Assembly (NCBI GenBank): GCA_001698425.1
Contig: MBRE01000040.1
Location: forward strand, 26,642-90,641
Length of the DNA stretch: 64,000 bases
Reading direction: 5' to 3'
From: Oscillatoriales cyanobacterium USR001
Lineage (GTDB): Bacteria; Cyanobacteriota; Cyanobacteriia; Cyanobacteriales; Microcoleaceae
A program made the position numbers and the translations under genes. A model generated the notes under the pieces. That model saw only the letters and a list, made by a program, of their open reading frames with translations. It was not told where the DNA came from and searched no databases. Every line of letters begins with the position of its first letter. Position 1 is the stretch's first letter. Of this stretch, positions 8,718-20,988 are shown piece after piece.

Positions 8718-10019
8718 TTACCCAATCGTTCCTGAATACCAAAGTTCTGCAAGTTGGTATTTAGGAATTTCAACTACAAGCTTACCGTCTTCACGTTCTA
8801 TAATTTCTCCTTCAATAGTCCCTATTCCAACTAAGGTATCAAGAGATGTGTTGAGATTTCTTACGTCACTCTTTCTACTACGCTTATCCAAACGAACAGT
8901 GTAAACATGATCGAGATGATCGTGAAATTCTCTTAGAACAGAAGGGCTATGGGAAGTAATGATAAACTGGGAAGAATAGCCATCAGAACTTATTGAAGTC
9001 ATTTGCCATAGCCATCTCATTAGTTCTTGGATATTTCCAGGATTGATGCCATTTTCAATTTCTTCTAAAAGTATTAAAGCGGGAGGTCGTCGCAGAGAAG
9101 CCAAGAGACTAATAGCCGCTGCTTTCATAAAGCCATCTGACAAAAATTCTGGCGAAAATTCCTCGACAATTCCTTTACGCCCTAAATCAAATTGCCAGAT
9201 TAGGCGATCGCCCCCATCATCATACCTTACTCCCTGAAAACTTTGTTCAAACCGTCGCATTAAAACAGTAAATCTGGTAAATGTAGCCTCATCATTCTCT
9301 TTTATATTACGAATGATTTTCTGAAGATTACGACCTGTTTCTCCTAACTCTGAGGGTATTCTAATTTTATTCTGAGTTTGGCTATCTTCACTTTCTAAGC
9401 TTATTTTTGAATAGTCTGCCTCCTTATCTTGACTAACATTGAACAAACCTTTGAGAAAAGCTGGCTGAAAATGGTAACAAAAAGTATTTGTAAAATCATC
9501 AAAAAAAGTTCTGCATAAATCTCGATCTATCTTATCAATATTTAAAAAATTTAAAAAAAATATCTCTGTTTCGATTTCGATTTCTTGTCTTAACTGAATT
9601 AAATCTGAAGGCTCACTATATCCAGTTTCAATAATCTTAGGTTGGGATGAATTTAATAATTTTACCTCTATTCTTTCTCTACAACCAGCTTTTTCTTTTA
9701 GGCTTTCTTCCTTAAACAATTCCATTGAGTATTTAACTTTCCCCTGGTCATTCGACCAGGTAATAGAAAATTCTATAGATTCATTATCTTTAGCCAACCT
9801 ATATCTATGGGGATCTATATCTCTTGCCGTTACTACTGTTGGAGCGCCAGTTCGATCGTAGGGACGGCGACGCTTAACAAGATCGCAGAAATGTTGTATC
9901 CCAGCTAATAAATTAGTTTTCCCAGAATTATTATTACCAATAAGTAACGTTATTGGATATAAATCTATAGTTGTTGACTGATGAGTTCTAAAGTTTTTCA
10001 GAGTTACTTGATGAAACAT
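8718..10019 (-). CDS. AAA/ABC-type ATPase (AAA_15/AAA_21, OLD/RecF-like)
   Basis: A 433-aa SMC/RecF-like ATPase without transporter features. Walker A is GNNNSGKTN (about residues 28-36). The signature-like motif is LSDGF, Walker B is ALILLEEIENG and the H-loop is ITSHSP. The N-terminus (VTLKNFRTHQS) is typical of the OLD/RecF/AAA_15 group. The middle region (about 90-250) is divergent. Such ATPases are commonly the sensor half of phage-defence pairs (OLD, PARIS AriA, Septu, Gabija-like). The downstream partner is the unknown gene at 7987-8706. The pair is visibly AT-richer and poorer in HIP1 sites than flanking genes, consistent with horizontal acquisition. Confidence 0.85.
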   Translation of the reverse strand: MFHQVTLKNFRTHQSTTIDLYPITLLIGNNNSGKTNLLAGIQHFCDLVKRRRPYDRTGAPTVVTARDIDPHRYRLAKDNESIEFSITWSNDQGKVKYSMELFKEESLKEKAGCRERIEVKLLNSSQPKIIETGYSEPSDLIQLRQEIEIETEIFFLNFLNIDKIDRDLCRTFFDDFTNTFCYHFQPAFLKGLFNVSQDKEADYSKISLESEDSQTQNKIRIPSELGETGRNLQKIIRNIKENDEATFTRFTVLMRRFEQSFQGVRYDDGGDRLIWQFDLGRKGIVEEFSPEFLSDGFMKAAAISLLASLRRPPALILLEEIENGINPGNIQELMRWLWQMTSISSDGYSSQFIITSHSPSVLREFHDHLDHVYTVRLDKRSRKSDVRNLNTSLDTLVGIGTIEGEIIEREDGKLVVEIPKYQLAELWYSGTIG

Positions 10020-10162
10020 AACAACGCCAAAGATAGAGTATATATTACCTACTATACCATTTTATGGTGTTGCTGATTCAAGGTATGAATAGATAGCTGA
10101 AACCCTTGATGGCTGTATCACGATTTCGCAAAATCATATTTTCATTCAGCAAGCCTATTTTT

Positions 10163-12217
<2,055 letters not shown>

Positions 12218-12233
12218 TTAGGGAATTGGTTCG

Positions 12234-12269
12234 TAGTAAGCGCTGTCTTCGCGAAGACAGCGCTTACTA
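12234..12269. repeat. TAGTAAGCGC palindromic repeat, copy B (perfect 36-bp palindrome)
   Basis: An 18-bp arm, TAGTAAGCGCTGTCTTCG, is followed directly by its exact reverse complement. It lies just downstream of the HD-domain gene and upstream of ligA (both minus strand), in a terminator-like position. Confidence 0.9.
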
Positions 12270-12286
12270 AGAACCCATTACCTCGA

Positions 12287-13270
12287 TCACAAATTTAGAT
12301 TTGAAAAATCACTAAATTTGCGAGTTTCAGTTGCTAATGCACCGACAAAACTATTCTCATTTTCACTTTTGCCATTCAAACTACCGTTACCATCAGGCTT
12401 AAATAGTTCTTCAACAGCGGCACGTTTTAAGGCTAAAGGTTCGGCGTGTTCTACTTGAAAAACATTCGCGTAGAGATTCGCGATAATTTGTTTGCCTCCT
12501 TGAGTTAATTCTAAATAACTCAAAGCTGCGGGAATGTAGGGAAAAACCCCATTCCAATAAAATTTGGCGTAATTGCGCCGCAAATCTCCCGGTGATTTGT
12601 AACCTAATATCTTATTAGTCCCAACTTCTTCAAATTCGTAGAAAAGAGCACTAATTTTGCGGAGATAATTCGGATCGCTAAGTTGACCAATTAAATCAGC
12701 AGCGCGGGCTAATCCAGAATAATTATGTCGGTCTTGATGAGTTTCACCAGCGGGTACTGGGAAGCGAGTTAACTCAATATTGCGCTTGATTTGTTCGGCA
12801 TCAATTAGTTTGTGACCGCCAAAACGTTCATCAATTACTAATTTTCCTCGATCGACGTGATAAGGTGTAAGACTAGCGGAGGTTGCACCAATGGGGATGG
12901 AAACCATTCCACCATCAATGCCAGTGGCGTAGAGTCCTACAGCTTCTTGGTCTTGACGGCAAACACCCTTCACATAACCTATGTCGTGGGACAACAGGGA
13001 AATGATATAGTGCAGCCAGTCTTCAGGGGATACACCGCCTTCGCGAATGTGTTTGCCTCGCAGGATGTCCTGTCCTACAAGGGCAACCAACATACTGTGC
13101 TCTACATTGTGATAGAGAGCGTCGCAGTTAGCGATGTTTTCCAGAGCCATGTTCCCCGCCCAGGCAATAATATCGGGGTAGTCAGGCTTATACTTACCGT
13201 AAGTACGACGGTAGCCGGCCTGTAGCTCTTGCACGAAATTGTCAATTAAGATGGCAGTTGCATTAAACAT
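12287..13270 (-). CDS. HD-domain metalloprotein (Npun_R2479-like)
   Basis: A predicted metal-dependent phosphohydrolase. HD-type metal ligands are visible: a His in YHNVEHS (about residue 55) and the HD dyad in LLSHDIGYV (about 92). A later His-containing segment (QDRHNYS) may contribute. Length about 327 aa. The ATG at 13270 (MFNATAILIDNF) is preferred over an in-frame GTG at 13285. It resembles a conserved cyanobacterial family known from Nostoc; the substrate is unknown. It is followed by a perfect palindrome and ligA. Confidence 0.8.
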   Translation of the reverse strand: MFNATAILIDNFVQELQAGYRRTYGKYKPDYPDIIAWAGNMALENIANCDALYHNVEHSMLVALVGQDILRGKHIREGGVSPEDWLHYIISLLSHDIGYVKGVCRQDQEAVGLYATGIDGGMVSIPIGATSASLTPYHVDRGKLVIDERFGGHKLIDAEQIKRNIELTRFPVPAGETHQDRHNYSGLARAADLIGQLSDPNYLRKISALFYEFEEVGTNKILGYKSPGDLRRNYAKFYWNGVFPYIPAALSYLELTQGGKQIIANLYANVFQVEHAEPLALKRAAVEELFKPDGNGSLNGKSENENSFVGALATETRKFSDFSNLNL

Positions 13271-13519
13271 TGCGATTTCTCTCACTCAAGCTTCTAGGGT
13301 TAAACTCAATCAGGATTTTTCAGGGTAGTTGCATAAATAATAATTTGGGAGGGGGTAAAAGTTGACATAAGATCGGGTTAATTAGTAGATGCGAACTACT
13401 GATGCACCGGTCGGATAATTTATCGGGGTATATAATTACCATAACCTAAATTCCACAGAAACTCATTGAGGCCTGTAGTATTAAGGAATGGTGTGATAAG
13501 AGTGCTAGGTGTCTGAGTT

Positions 13520-15235
13520 ATGAACCGTCTGTTACGGGATCTGTCTAAAGTAGCTAAACGTGCAAAGCTGTCGATCGCCTTAAGTTATTTGGGGTTGTCT
13601 AGCATTGCCGTTCTAGTTACTCTGCCTGCTTTGGGGGCTCAACGAGTTTTTGTGACTTTTGGCCCGCTGGAAATTTCTGTACCGATCTCCTCTCTGGAAC
13701 TTTTTGTGAAGACAGGTGTTGTTGACGATCGATGGGATGGCTTTACTCAGTATGCTAATCGAGAGCAATTAGAGCAGTTACGGCAAGCTCTACAGGCTAA
13801 GGCTGATATTAGTCCTGTGGCTATTTCTCAGTTTCTTTATACGCCCCAGGGAATTGTGCTGTTGGAACGTTTGGGGCGGGTGATTCAAACTAAGGCGCGA
13901 CAGCCTGGTTTTTATGCGATTCGATCGGCTTTGATTTTGGCGGCTGCCGATCCTGAAGGTTTGACACCTTTGAATGTGTTACGAAAGTTTCCGACTTATG
14001 GGATTCGGATTGATGTGGGTAGGGGGTTGGAAATTGCGAATCAGTTAACTGAGTTGGTGAATAAATCAAACCGAGCGATCGCGGGTGTGATTCAGCTTGC
14101 TAACGATCGGGCTCGATCGACTCCACCAATTAATCCATCTCAACTACAAGATCCAGAACGCCCTGGTTCATTTAATTGGGAAAAAATCTCTCTAACTGTA
14201 TCATCAAATCGTGCAGGTAGGACTTTTCCTTTTGACCTCTATTTGCCTTCTGGTGGCCCAACTCCTGCGCCAGTGATTGTGATTTCTCACGGTGTCGGTT
14301 CCGATCGTTTCTCGTTTGCTTATTTGGCGCAACACCTTGCTTCTTATGGTTTTGTGGTGGCGGTTCCCGAACATCCTGGTAGTAATGCTCAACAGTTACA
14401 AAATTTGGCAGCAGGGTTGACGAGTGAGGTAGCCCAAGCAACAGAATTTGTCGATCGACCTATAGATGTTAAGGATCTGCTCGATTTTCTGAGTGATTTA
14501 CCTAAGTCTGAATCTAAGTATCAAGGTTTAATGGATTTGCAACAAGTGGGGGTAATTGGTCAGTCTTTTGGTGGTTATACGGCGCTGACTTTGGCGGGTG
14601 GTGCGATTAATTTTGAGCGGTTAAATAAGGATTGTCGGCAAGAGTTTAATACTTGGAATATTTCGCTGTTACTTCAGTGTCGAGCTCAGGGTTTACTGCA
14701 AAAGGATTATAATTTGAGCGATAGTCGGGTGAAAGCGGCGATCGCAATTAATCCCATAACTAGCACGATTATGGGAGAAGCTAATCTCAGTAAAATTCAG
14801 ATTCCGGTGATGATTTTGGCTTCTAGTGCTGATACTGTAACTCCTGCTGTTTTGGAACAAATTCAGCCTTTTACCTGGCTCACAAATCCTGAAAAATATC
14901 TGGTGTTGTTTAATAATGGTTCCCATTTTTCAACGATTGAGGAATCACCCCAAAGTCTTTTTCGGGTTCCGACTGTAGCCTTGGGCGCTGAACCGGCTTT
15001 AGCCCGTCGCTATCTTCGGGGGTTGAGTGTAGCTTTTATGGAAAATTATTTGTTGAAGAATTTAAGTTTTCGCTCTTATCTTCAACCGTCTTCTTTTAAG
15101 CCGGTGAGTAAAGATGGTTTGAGTTTGATTATTTTGCGATCGCTTACAACTCAGGAGCTTGAGAAATTACTTACGACTACTTCGCCTTCAATTCTTCCTG
15201 CATCTCCACCCATACCACAACCCGCTAAACCTTAA
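13520..15235 (+). CDS. DUF1400 alpha/beta hydrolase, exported (paralogue)
   Basis: Same architecture as the hydrolase at 6223: an N-terminal signal/anchor ending near LPALGAQ, the DUF1400 domain (about residues 40-170), then an alpha/beta hydrolase core. The nucleophile elbow is GQSFGGYTAL, the acid lies in ASSADTVTP and the catalytic His in NGSHFST. The C-terminus is Pro-rich. The two paralogues share block order but are diverged, so the duplication is old. Likely acts on an ester or lipid in the periplasm; the substrate is unknown. Confidence 0.88.
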   Translation: MNRLLRDLSKVAKRAKLSIALSYLGLSSIAVLVTLPALGAQRVFVTFGPLEISVPISSLELFVKTGVVDDRWDGFTQYANREQLEQLRQALQAKADISPVAISQFLYTPQGIVLLERLGRVIQTKARQPGFYAIRSALILAAADPEGLTPLNVLRKFPTYGIRIDVGRGLEIANQLTELVNKSNRAIAGVIQLANDRARSTPPINPSQLQDPERPGSFNWEKISLTVSSNRAGRTFPFDLYLPSGGPTPAPVIVISHGVGSDRFSFAYLAQHLASYGFVVAVPEHPGSNAQQLQNLAAGLTSEVAQATEFVDRPIDVKDLLDFLSDLPKSESKYQGLMDLQQVGVIGQSFGGYTALTLAGGAINFERLNKDCRQEFNTWNISLLLQCRAQGLLQKDYNLSDSRVKAAIAINPITSTIMGEANLSKIQIPVMILASSADTVTPAVLEQIQPFTWLTNPEKYLVLFNNGSHFSTIEESPQSLFRVPTVALGAEPALARRYLRGLSVAFMENYLLKNLSFRSYLQPSSFKPVSKDGLSLIILRSLTTQELEKLLTTTSPSILPASPPIPQPAKP

Positions 15236-15531
15236 GCTATTAGACCTCTTATGTTTGTCAAACTAATCGCAATCTCTTGATTCCAGGCGATTACCCATTT
15301 GCCGACAAATCAATAATTCGCTTGTCTGAGTGAAGTTGAATTTTTTTGAGCTTCATCTCTCTAATCTCTCTCTGTGTTCTCTGCGTTCTCTGTGGTTAAA
15401 TCATTCCGATGCAAACGGAAACCATATCAACTCCGATCGTCTGCAAAATGGCGATCGCCTCTTCATAGTTCAGTGACGATGCTTGCGATCGCAAATCTCC
15501 AAAACAAGAAATTGAACGGGCTTTTAATATT

Positions 15532-16737
15532 TCATAATTTCTGATAGCTATAAGTTTCACGTTTGAGGAATAAGAAAATTAGAACAAGAAAAGTGCAAAC
15601 TCCCGCGAAATAAAGTGGATATCCATAGGATTGAGGGTTGGATTGATGTACCATTAAGCCAGCTATGATTGGACCAAAAGCATTGGATGCACTGAGATAA
15701 GATGAATTAAGACCTAATACAGTACCTTGTTCTTCGGGTTTGGCATTTAGGGAAATCAACGCACTAATCATTGGTTGTACGACAGAGTTAAACAATGAGA
15801 AGAGAATGCAAACGGCAACAAAGTAATAGATATTTTCCCAAATAGGCATCAATACAAAGGAGAGACTGCGAATAAATAATCCTAAAAACAGGATCTCTGC
15901 TAATTGCAGTCGTTTGGTCATTTGAGCAATACCCAAGGTTTGTACGATCACTGCTAACACACCGAACATAAAAAACATCAGAGTGAGAGAATCGCTATTT
16001 TGTTTGAGAACAGCAAGGAAATAGGGCTGAAAAGCAAATGTAAATACTGTGAATGTCATGCCTGTGAGGAAATTGACAATTAATAAGATGCCAATTTTGG
16101 GCATAAATAGCCCTTTGATCAATTGTTCTAAGCCAATATCAAAAATATTTTTAGCCTTTTTAGCTTTAGTTTTCAGGGTTTCTGGTAGAAAGAAAATGGT
16201 TAGGAATAGGGCGATCGCTGCGATTACAGATGAAACTAAAAAAGAAGCACCAAAAGATTTTCCAAGGGGAGTATTGAGTGCGGCTTTTTGAGCAAGGAGG
16301 CTAATGGCAGGGCCAAGAATAAATCCAAGTCCAAAAGCGGCTCCATTAATACCAAAAGCTTTAGCGCGATTTTCGGGAGAGGTGACATCGGAAATGACGG
16401 CTTGGGCAACGGAAGCATTACCGCCTGTAATACCATCCAGAAATCTAGCAAAAAATAACAGGGCGGCGGTGGTGGCGGTTCCTGCCATGAAATTGGCGAT
16501 AACTGTCCCTGCTAAACTGATAATTAATAAGGGTTTGCGTCCAAAGCGATCGGAGAGTTTACCAATAATTGGTGTAGCAAAAAATTGGGAAATTGCATAA
16601 ATTGCAAAGATAAAACTAATCTGAAAATCATCTAAATTGAACTGTTTGCCATAGAGATACAAAACCGGAATCAGAATCGTAAAACTTAGCGCGTTGATGA
16701 AAGAAATGAGGGCAATAATCCAAAAATTACGATTCAT
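15532..16737 (-). CDS. MFS transporter (TetA-like, 12 TM)
   Basis: A major facilitator superfamily protein of 401 aa with 12 hydrophobic segments. The MFS signature GKLSDRFGRKPLL lies in the loop between TM2 and TM3 (about residues 60-72). Similarity to drug/H+ antiporters of the TetA group suggests export of a small molecule; the substrate cannot be told. It stands alone on the minus strand. Downstream lies an open frame without a strong start (15396-15560). Confidence 0.88.
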   Translation of the reverse strand: MNRNFWIIALISFINALSFTILIPVLYLYGKQFNLDDFQISFIFAIYAISQFFATPIIGKLSDRFGRKPLLIISLAGTVIANFMAGTATTAALLFFARFLDGITGGNASVAQAVISDVTSPENRAKAFGINGAAFGLGFILGPAISLLAQKAALNTPLGKSFGASFLVSSVIAAIALFLTIFFLPETLKTKAKKAKNIFDIGLEQLIKGLFMPKIGILLIVNFLTGMTFTVFTFAFQPYFLAVLKQNSDSLTLMFFMFGVLAVIVQTLGIAQMTKRLQLAEILFLGLFIRSLSFVLMPIWENIYYFVAVCILFSLFNSVVQPMISALISLNAKPEEQGTVLGLNSSYLSASNAFGPIIAGLMVHQSNPQSYGYPLYFAGVCTFLVLIFLFLKRETYSYQKL

Positions 16738-16826
16738 GGGTGTAGGCGATCGCTGAGAAGAGTCCTTAGTCTATGATTATAACTCAAGAATGCGATCGCT
16801 TCTCTATACCTCAAGATCGACACCTA

Positions 16827-17828
16827 TCAATAAATCGTACCATCAGGCATAGTTGCCCCAATCAAAATCGCATCCTGCAAATCCACACCGCTAATAATCG
16901 CATTTCGCAAACTAGCACCCCTGAGATCCGCACCCTTCAAACAAGCACCATCTAAATTAGACCCCCAAAGATAAGCACCTTGCAAATTAGCACCACTCAA
17001 ATCCGCCCCCATCAGATTTGCCAAATTCAGATTTGTATGACTCAAATCAGCATTTCTCAAATCAGCTTCAGTCAAATTACTCTTCATCAAATTAGCTTCA
17101 ATTAAGCTTCCACCCTTCAAATCTGTCTCATGCAAATCAGCACCTTTCAGATTAGCCTGTTCTAATTTCGTATTACGCATCCGCGCTCCCATTAAAACAG
17201 TTCCACTCAAATTAGCACCTGACAATTCAGCGCCGCTTAACTTCACCTCTTGCAATTCCAACCCACTGAAATCAACTCCTTCAAAATTCAGCCCATTTAA
17301 AAAAGCCTTATTCAATTTTACTTCATTTAAACTCGCCCCTTTCAAATTCGCACCGCTCAATCTTGCACCACTTAAATTAGCCCAATTTAAGTTAGCTCCC
17401 GCTAAATTTGCTCCTCTCAAATTGATACCATTCAAATTAGCACCGCACAAATTTACCCCCGGTAAATTTGCTTGAAAAAGGCTCACCCAACTTAAAATCG
17501 CACCGCTTAATTTAGCTCCTTTGAGATCGACTTTAGCCATTTGAGCGCCTCTGAGGTCAGATTTAGTTAAATCAGCACCTAATAGACGACTACCTTTAAG
17601 CTTAACAAAACTCAAATTTGCCCCATATAAAAAAGCCCCATTTAAGTTAGCTTCTTGTAAAAAACAACGCTCTAAATAAGCTCTCGCTAAAGATGCACCA
17701 TTCAAATTGCATCCCGATAAATTAGCATGAGGAATCTCTGCTCCGATCAAATTAGCAGATGCTAAATCAGTCGATCGAAAATCCCTTTCTCCTTTGACAT
17801 ATAAACTTAATAATTGATTGCCATCCAT
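16827..17828 (-). CDS. Pentapeptide-repeat protein (cytoplasmic)
   Basis: A right-handed beta-helix made almost wholly of A(D/N)LxX pentapeptides (about residues 20-325), over 50 units. There is no signal peptide, so it is probably cytosolic. A strong AGGAGG ribosome site precedes the ATG. Function is unknown; some family members mimic DNA and inhibit gyrase, but most cyanobacterial ones have no known role. One of three pentapeptide proteins in the window, the others being exported (44146) and fused to a binding protein (56437). Confidence 0.93.
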   Translation of the reverse strand: MDGNQLLSLYVKGERDFRSTDLASANLIGAEIPHANLSGCNLNGASLARAYLERCFLQEANLNGAFLYGANLSFVKLKGSRLLGADLTKSDLRGAQMAKVDLKGAKLSGAILSWVSLFQANLPGVNLCGANLNGINLRGANLAGANLNWANLSGARLSGANLKGASLNEVKLNKAFLNGLNFEGVDFSGLELQEVKLSGAELSGANLSGTVLMGARMRNTKLEQANLKGADLHETDLKGGSLIEANLMKSNLTEADLRNADLSHTNLNLANLMGADLSGANLQGAYLWGSNLDGACLKGADLRGASLRNAIISGVDLQDAILIGATMPDGTIY

Positions 17829-18076
17829 ATTGCATACCTCCTAAAAACCTTGTGAATTAGTCAAAAATTTCGATTGAAATTTACCCTGATAATACGTAAA
17901 TAGCCAAAGAATCCCTAATTACTTACTTCAGACTGCCTAAATCAAAATCTCAGGTTATTATTCTGCTGCAATCGATCGAACCAACAAAAAAACATTACCT
18001 TACCAGTAGATTTAAGATTGTTTGAGATTGCTTAGGATTCATATATTTACTATATCAACTCTAAGTCAATCTCGAA
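17829..18076. other. Intergenic region, nothing recognised
   Basis: AT-rich stretch between the pentapeptide gene start and the duplicated ndhH end. No coding potential or RNA gene was seen; it presumably holds the pentapeptide gene promoter. Confidence 0.5.
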
Positions 18077-18166
18077 CCTTACGATTTGTTACCATTTAAC
18101 TGAGTAAATGATGACATCAATCCTTACGATTTGTTATCGATCGACCGAACCCATGATGACATCAAT
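18077..18166. repeat. 45-bp tandem duplication across the ndhH stop
   Basis: Two 45-bp units (18077-18121 and 18122-18166) both start CCTTACGATTTGTTA and end ATGATGACATCAAT, with a diverged middle. The right copy holds the last ndhH codons and stop; the left copy is non-coding. Confidence 0.85.
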
Positions 18167-19318
18167 ACTGCCCAAAATTGCCACAATATCGGCCACCTTT
18201 ACACCACGCAAAATGTGTGGTAAAATCTGCAAATTATTAAAATCTGCCGCCCGAATTTTCCAGCGCCAAGGGAACACGCTATCATCACCAACAATATAAA
18301 TCCCTAGTTCACCTTTACCACTTTCTACGCGGACATAGTGTTCGCCCTTGGGAATCTTAAAAGTTGGGGCAACTTTTTTACCAATAAACTGGTAATCAAA
18401 AGCATTCCATTCCGATTTCGGTCCTCCCTCCAGACGCTTGGCTTCCAAATTTTCGTAGGGACCACCAGGAAGTCCCTTCAAAGCTTGGCGAAGAATTTTC
18501 ACAGACTCGCGCATTTCGCCAATTCTTACCAGATAACGGGCGAGACAATCTCCCGCAGTTTCTGATTGCACTTCCCAGTCAAAATCGTCGTAGCATTCAT
18601 AGTGGTCAACTTTCCGTAGGTCCCACTTCACACCCGAAGCCCGTAACATAGGACCAGACAATCCCCAGTTAATTGCTTCGGCGCGGGAAATTGTACCGAG
18701 CCCTTCAATCCGGCGACGGAAAATGGGGTTATCAGTAATCAAACGTTCGTATTCATCAACTTTGGGGTCAAAGTAGTTGCAGAAATCTTCGCATTTGTCA
18801 ACCCATCCATAGGGTAAATCGGCGGCGACACCGCCAATGCGGAAATAGTTGTTGTTCACCATCCGATAACCTGTGGCGGCTTCCCAAAGGTCTAAAATGG
18901 GTTCGCGATCGCGCATCGTGTAGAAAAAAGGAGTTTGCGCCCCCACATCTGCCAAAAATGGTCCCAGCCACAGCAGGTGATTAGCAATACGATTCAACTC
19001 CAACATCAACACGCGGATATAGCTGGCCCGTTTGGGAACCTGAATATCAGCCAATTTTTCCGGTGCATTGACTGTCACCGCCTCATTAAACATCCCCGCA
19101 GCATAGTCCCAACGACTAACGTAGGGGACATACATCACATTCGTGCGACTTTCGGCAATTTTTTCCATCCCCCGGTGCAGATAGCCCAAAACGGGTTCGC
19201 AGTCAAGCACATCTTCCCCGTCCAGAGTAACAATTAACCTCAGTACCCCGTGCATGGAGGGATGGTGCGGCCCCATATTGAGTACCATCGGTTCGGTTCT
19301 AGTTTCAATTCTTGACAT
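18134..19318 (-). CDS. ndhH: NAD(P)H-quinone oxidoreductase subunit H
   Basis: The 49-kDa subunit of the cyanobacterial NDH-1 complex (respiration, cyclic electron flow, CO2 uptake), lining the quinone-binding cavity on the thylakoid surface. Hallmarks: [14 protein letters not shown] at the N-terminus, [21 protein letters not shown], and the C-terminal [12 protein letters not shown]. Length of 394 aa is standard. As usual in cyanobacteria it is not next to other ndh genes here. It is divergent from rsmH across a GTTAACN array. Confidence 0.98.
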   Translation of the reverse strand: MSRIETRTEPMVLNMGPHHPSMHGVLRLIVTLDGEDVLDCEPVLGYLHRGMEKIAESRTNVMYVPYVSRWDYAAGMFNEAVTVNAPEKLADIQVPKRASYIRVLMLELNRIANHLLWLGPFLADVGAQTPFFYTMRDREPILDLWEAATGYRMVNNNYFRIGGVAADLPYGWVDKCEDFCNYFDPKVDEYERLITDNPIFRRRIEGLGTISRAEAINWGLSGPMLRASGVKWDLRKVDHYECYDDFDWEVQSETAGDCLARYLVRIGEMRESVKILRQALKGLPGGPYENLEAKRLEGGPKSEWNAFDYQFIGKKVAPTFKIPKGEHYVRVESGKGELGIYIVGDDSVFPWRWKIRAADFNNLQILPHILRGVKVADIVAILGSIDVIMGSVDR

Positions 19319-19344
19319 AATTAGTAATTGGGGATTTTTAACTG

Positions 19345-19402
19345 CTAACAGTTAACGGTTAACGGTTAACTGTTAACTGTTAACCGTTAACATTTAACTG
19401 TT
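19345..19402. repeat. GTTAACN short tandem repeat array
   Basis: Tandem heptamers GTTAACG/GTTAACT lie in the divergent promoter space between ndhH and rsmH, ending a few bases before the rsmH start codon. Confidence 0.9.
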
Positions 19403-19408
19403 TAAATT

Positions 19409-20329
19409 ATGAAGGAGATTGACTTGTCTGAGAAGGAGGTCGTTGTACCAGAAATTAAAATCGGAGTTTATCACATCCCGGTACTCGGTCGGGAATTAAT
19501 CGAGGGTTTAGCTGTGCGTCCCGGAGGTCATTATTTAGATGCCACCTTGGGGGGCGGCGGTCACAGCAATTTAATCTTAGAGGCTGCACCAGATGTTACC
19601 ATAGTAGCGATCGACCAAGATCGAGAAGCGATCGCCTTTTGTCAACAAAGATTTGCCGAACTTCTCGCCACATCAGATCGCCTACAATTTTGGCACGGCA
19701 ACTTTACCGACTATCCAGCCAAAAAAGCAACATTTGACGGTATAATAGCCGACTTAGGCGTAAGTTCAGCCCAACTCGATCGACCCCTACGCGGCTTCAG
19801 CTTTCGCCATCAAGCCAATCTCGATATGCGAATGAACCAAGAACAATCACTCACAGCAGCAGAGATCGTCAATCACTGGGAAGAACGCAAACTAGCCGAT
19901 ATATTTTACACATTAGGAGAAGAACGGCTTTCACGACAGATCGCCAAACAAATCATCACCAATCGTCCATTTCAAACTACTACAGAACTAGCAGCCGCGA
20001 TCGCCCGCTGCGTCCCCCCCAAATACCGCTACGGCAGAATCCATCCCGCCACCCGCGTCTTTCAAGCCCTAAGAATCGCCGTCAACGCCGAACTCACCAG
20101 CATCGAAACCTTCCTCCAAAAAGCACCCCAATGGTTAAAACCCAATGGCAGAATCGGCATCATCAGCTTTCACAGTTTAGAAGACCGACTAGCCAAACAC
20201 CAACTCAAAGACTCACCCATTTTGCGCGTATTAACCAAAAAACCCATCCAAGCCCAAGCGATCGAACTAGCCCAAAATCCCCGCTCTCGATCTGCTAAAC
20301 TCAGACTCGCAGAACGACTAACCACCTGA
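19409..20329 (+). CDS. rsmH: 16S rRNA (cytosine1402-N4)-methyltransferase
   Basis: RsmH (MraW) methylates N4 of C1402 in the 16S rRNA decoding centre using S-adenosylmethionine. The SAM-binding opening [14 protein letters not shown]...[10 protein letters not shown] is clear, as are [17 protein letters not shown] and the C-terminal [10 protein letters not shown]. Length 306 aa is typical. The start at 19409 leaves a charged N-terminal extension (about 23 residues) before the conserved region. Unlike in many bacteria there is no division/cell-wall cluster around it. Confidence 0.96.
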   Translation: MKEIDLSEKEVVVPEIKIGVYHIPVLGRELIEGLAVRPGGHYLDATLGGGGHSNLILEAAPDVTIVAIDQDREAIAFCQQRFAELLATSDRLQFWHGNFTDYPAKKATFDGIIADLGVSSAQLDRPLRGFSFRHQANLDMRMNQEQSLTAAEIVNHWEERKLADIFYTLGEERLSRQIAKQIITNRPFQTTTELAAAIARCVPPKYRYGRIHPATRVFQALRIAVNAELTSIETFLQKAPQWLKPNGRIGIISFHSLEDRLAKHQLKDSPILRVLTKKPIQAQAIELAQNPRSRSAKLRLAERLTT

Positions 20330-20652
20330 AAATTGGATCGCCAATCAAACCTGCCACACAATAATTATTTTCATACCAGCAAGGTTCGGGTTAATGTAGA
20401 TCATGGTGTAATTTATAAAAAGCCAGTTCGCTCCATCCAGTGACGGCTGTACCAACTCAAACCCACAACTAAATCACCAAACCTACTATTTAGATGTATC
20501 TTAGCCATTTAAACCTGACAAATTTGCATGAGGAAACAAGGATTCCTAGACACACACACCCCTGTCTGAAATCGGATTCTTGATTAATTCAGCTTAAGCT
20601 GAAAACCATACTCACACCTAATTGCCTTGAGCATTCAGACGGTTAAGTATTT
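20330..20652. other. Intergenic region, nothing recognised
   Basis: About 320 bp after rsmH. No RNA gene, repeat or convincing coding stretch was seen. It may contain the promoter for the downstream phosphatase/kinase operon. Confidence 0.5.
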
Positions 20653-20988
20653 ATGCAGCACGGTATCCCCAATCCCACAGCTAGGCGAGAACATTCTGCC
20701 TCCCAGCAGCGCCAATTGCCTATAGACTATCGCCCTTGCCAGTCTTTAGAACCGGGTTTACCAATATTTTCCGCAAGTGCCGGGGATATCTATAAACCCA
20801 CCCCTAGGACACCACTAGCATCTAGGAATATTAAACCTAAAAAATTAGAGCGTTTTTTCTGGGGAAACCTCAAAAAATTAACAGCAACAACTCTGTTAAT
20901 CGATCTCAATTACACCACAAATCAAACCCCCAAAATTCCTCCTACCCACAAGGTAATGGATGGCCATTTTTATTGGAGGTTTTTATGA
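20653..20988 (+). CDS. Possible small protein coupled to the response-regulator gene (111 aa)
   Basis: Unrecognised, basic and Pro-rich in its first half, with no membrane segment. Its stop overlaps the start codon of the next gene as ATGA, a common sign of translational coupling and the main reason to list it. No strong ribosome site precedes its ATG and the codon pattern is unremarkable, so it may instead be an untranslated leader. Confidence 0.35.
   Translation: MQHGIPNPTARREHSASQQRQLPIDYRPCQSLEPGLPIFSASAGDIYKPTPRTPLASRNIKPKKLERFFWGNLKKLTATTLLIDLNYTTNQTPKIPPTHKVMDGHFYWRFL

Noticed and set aside
15396..15560. Minus-strand frame (about 54 aa, GTG start) overlapping the end of the MFS gene
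   Set aside because: The sequence is somewhat protein-like (LNYEEAIAILQTIGVDMV), but the start overlaps the MFS coding region, lacks a good ribosome site, and no family was recognised.
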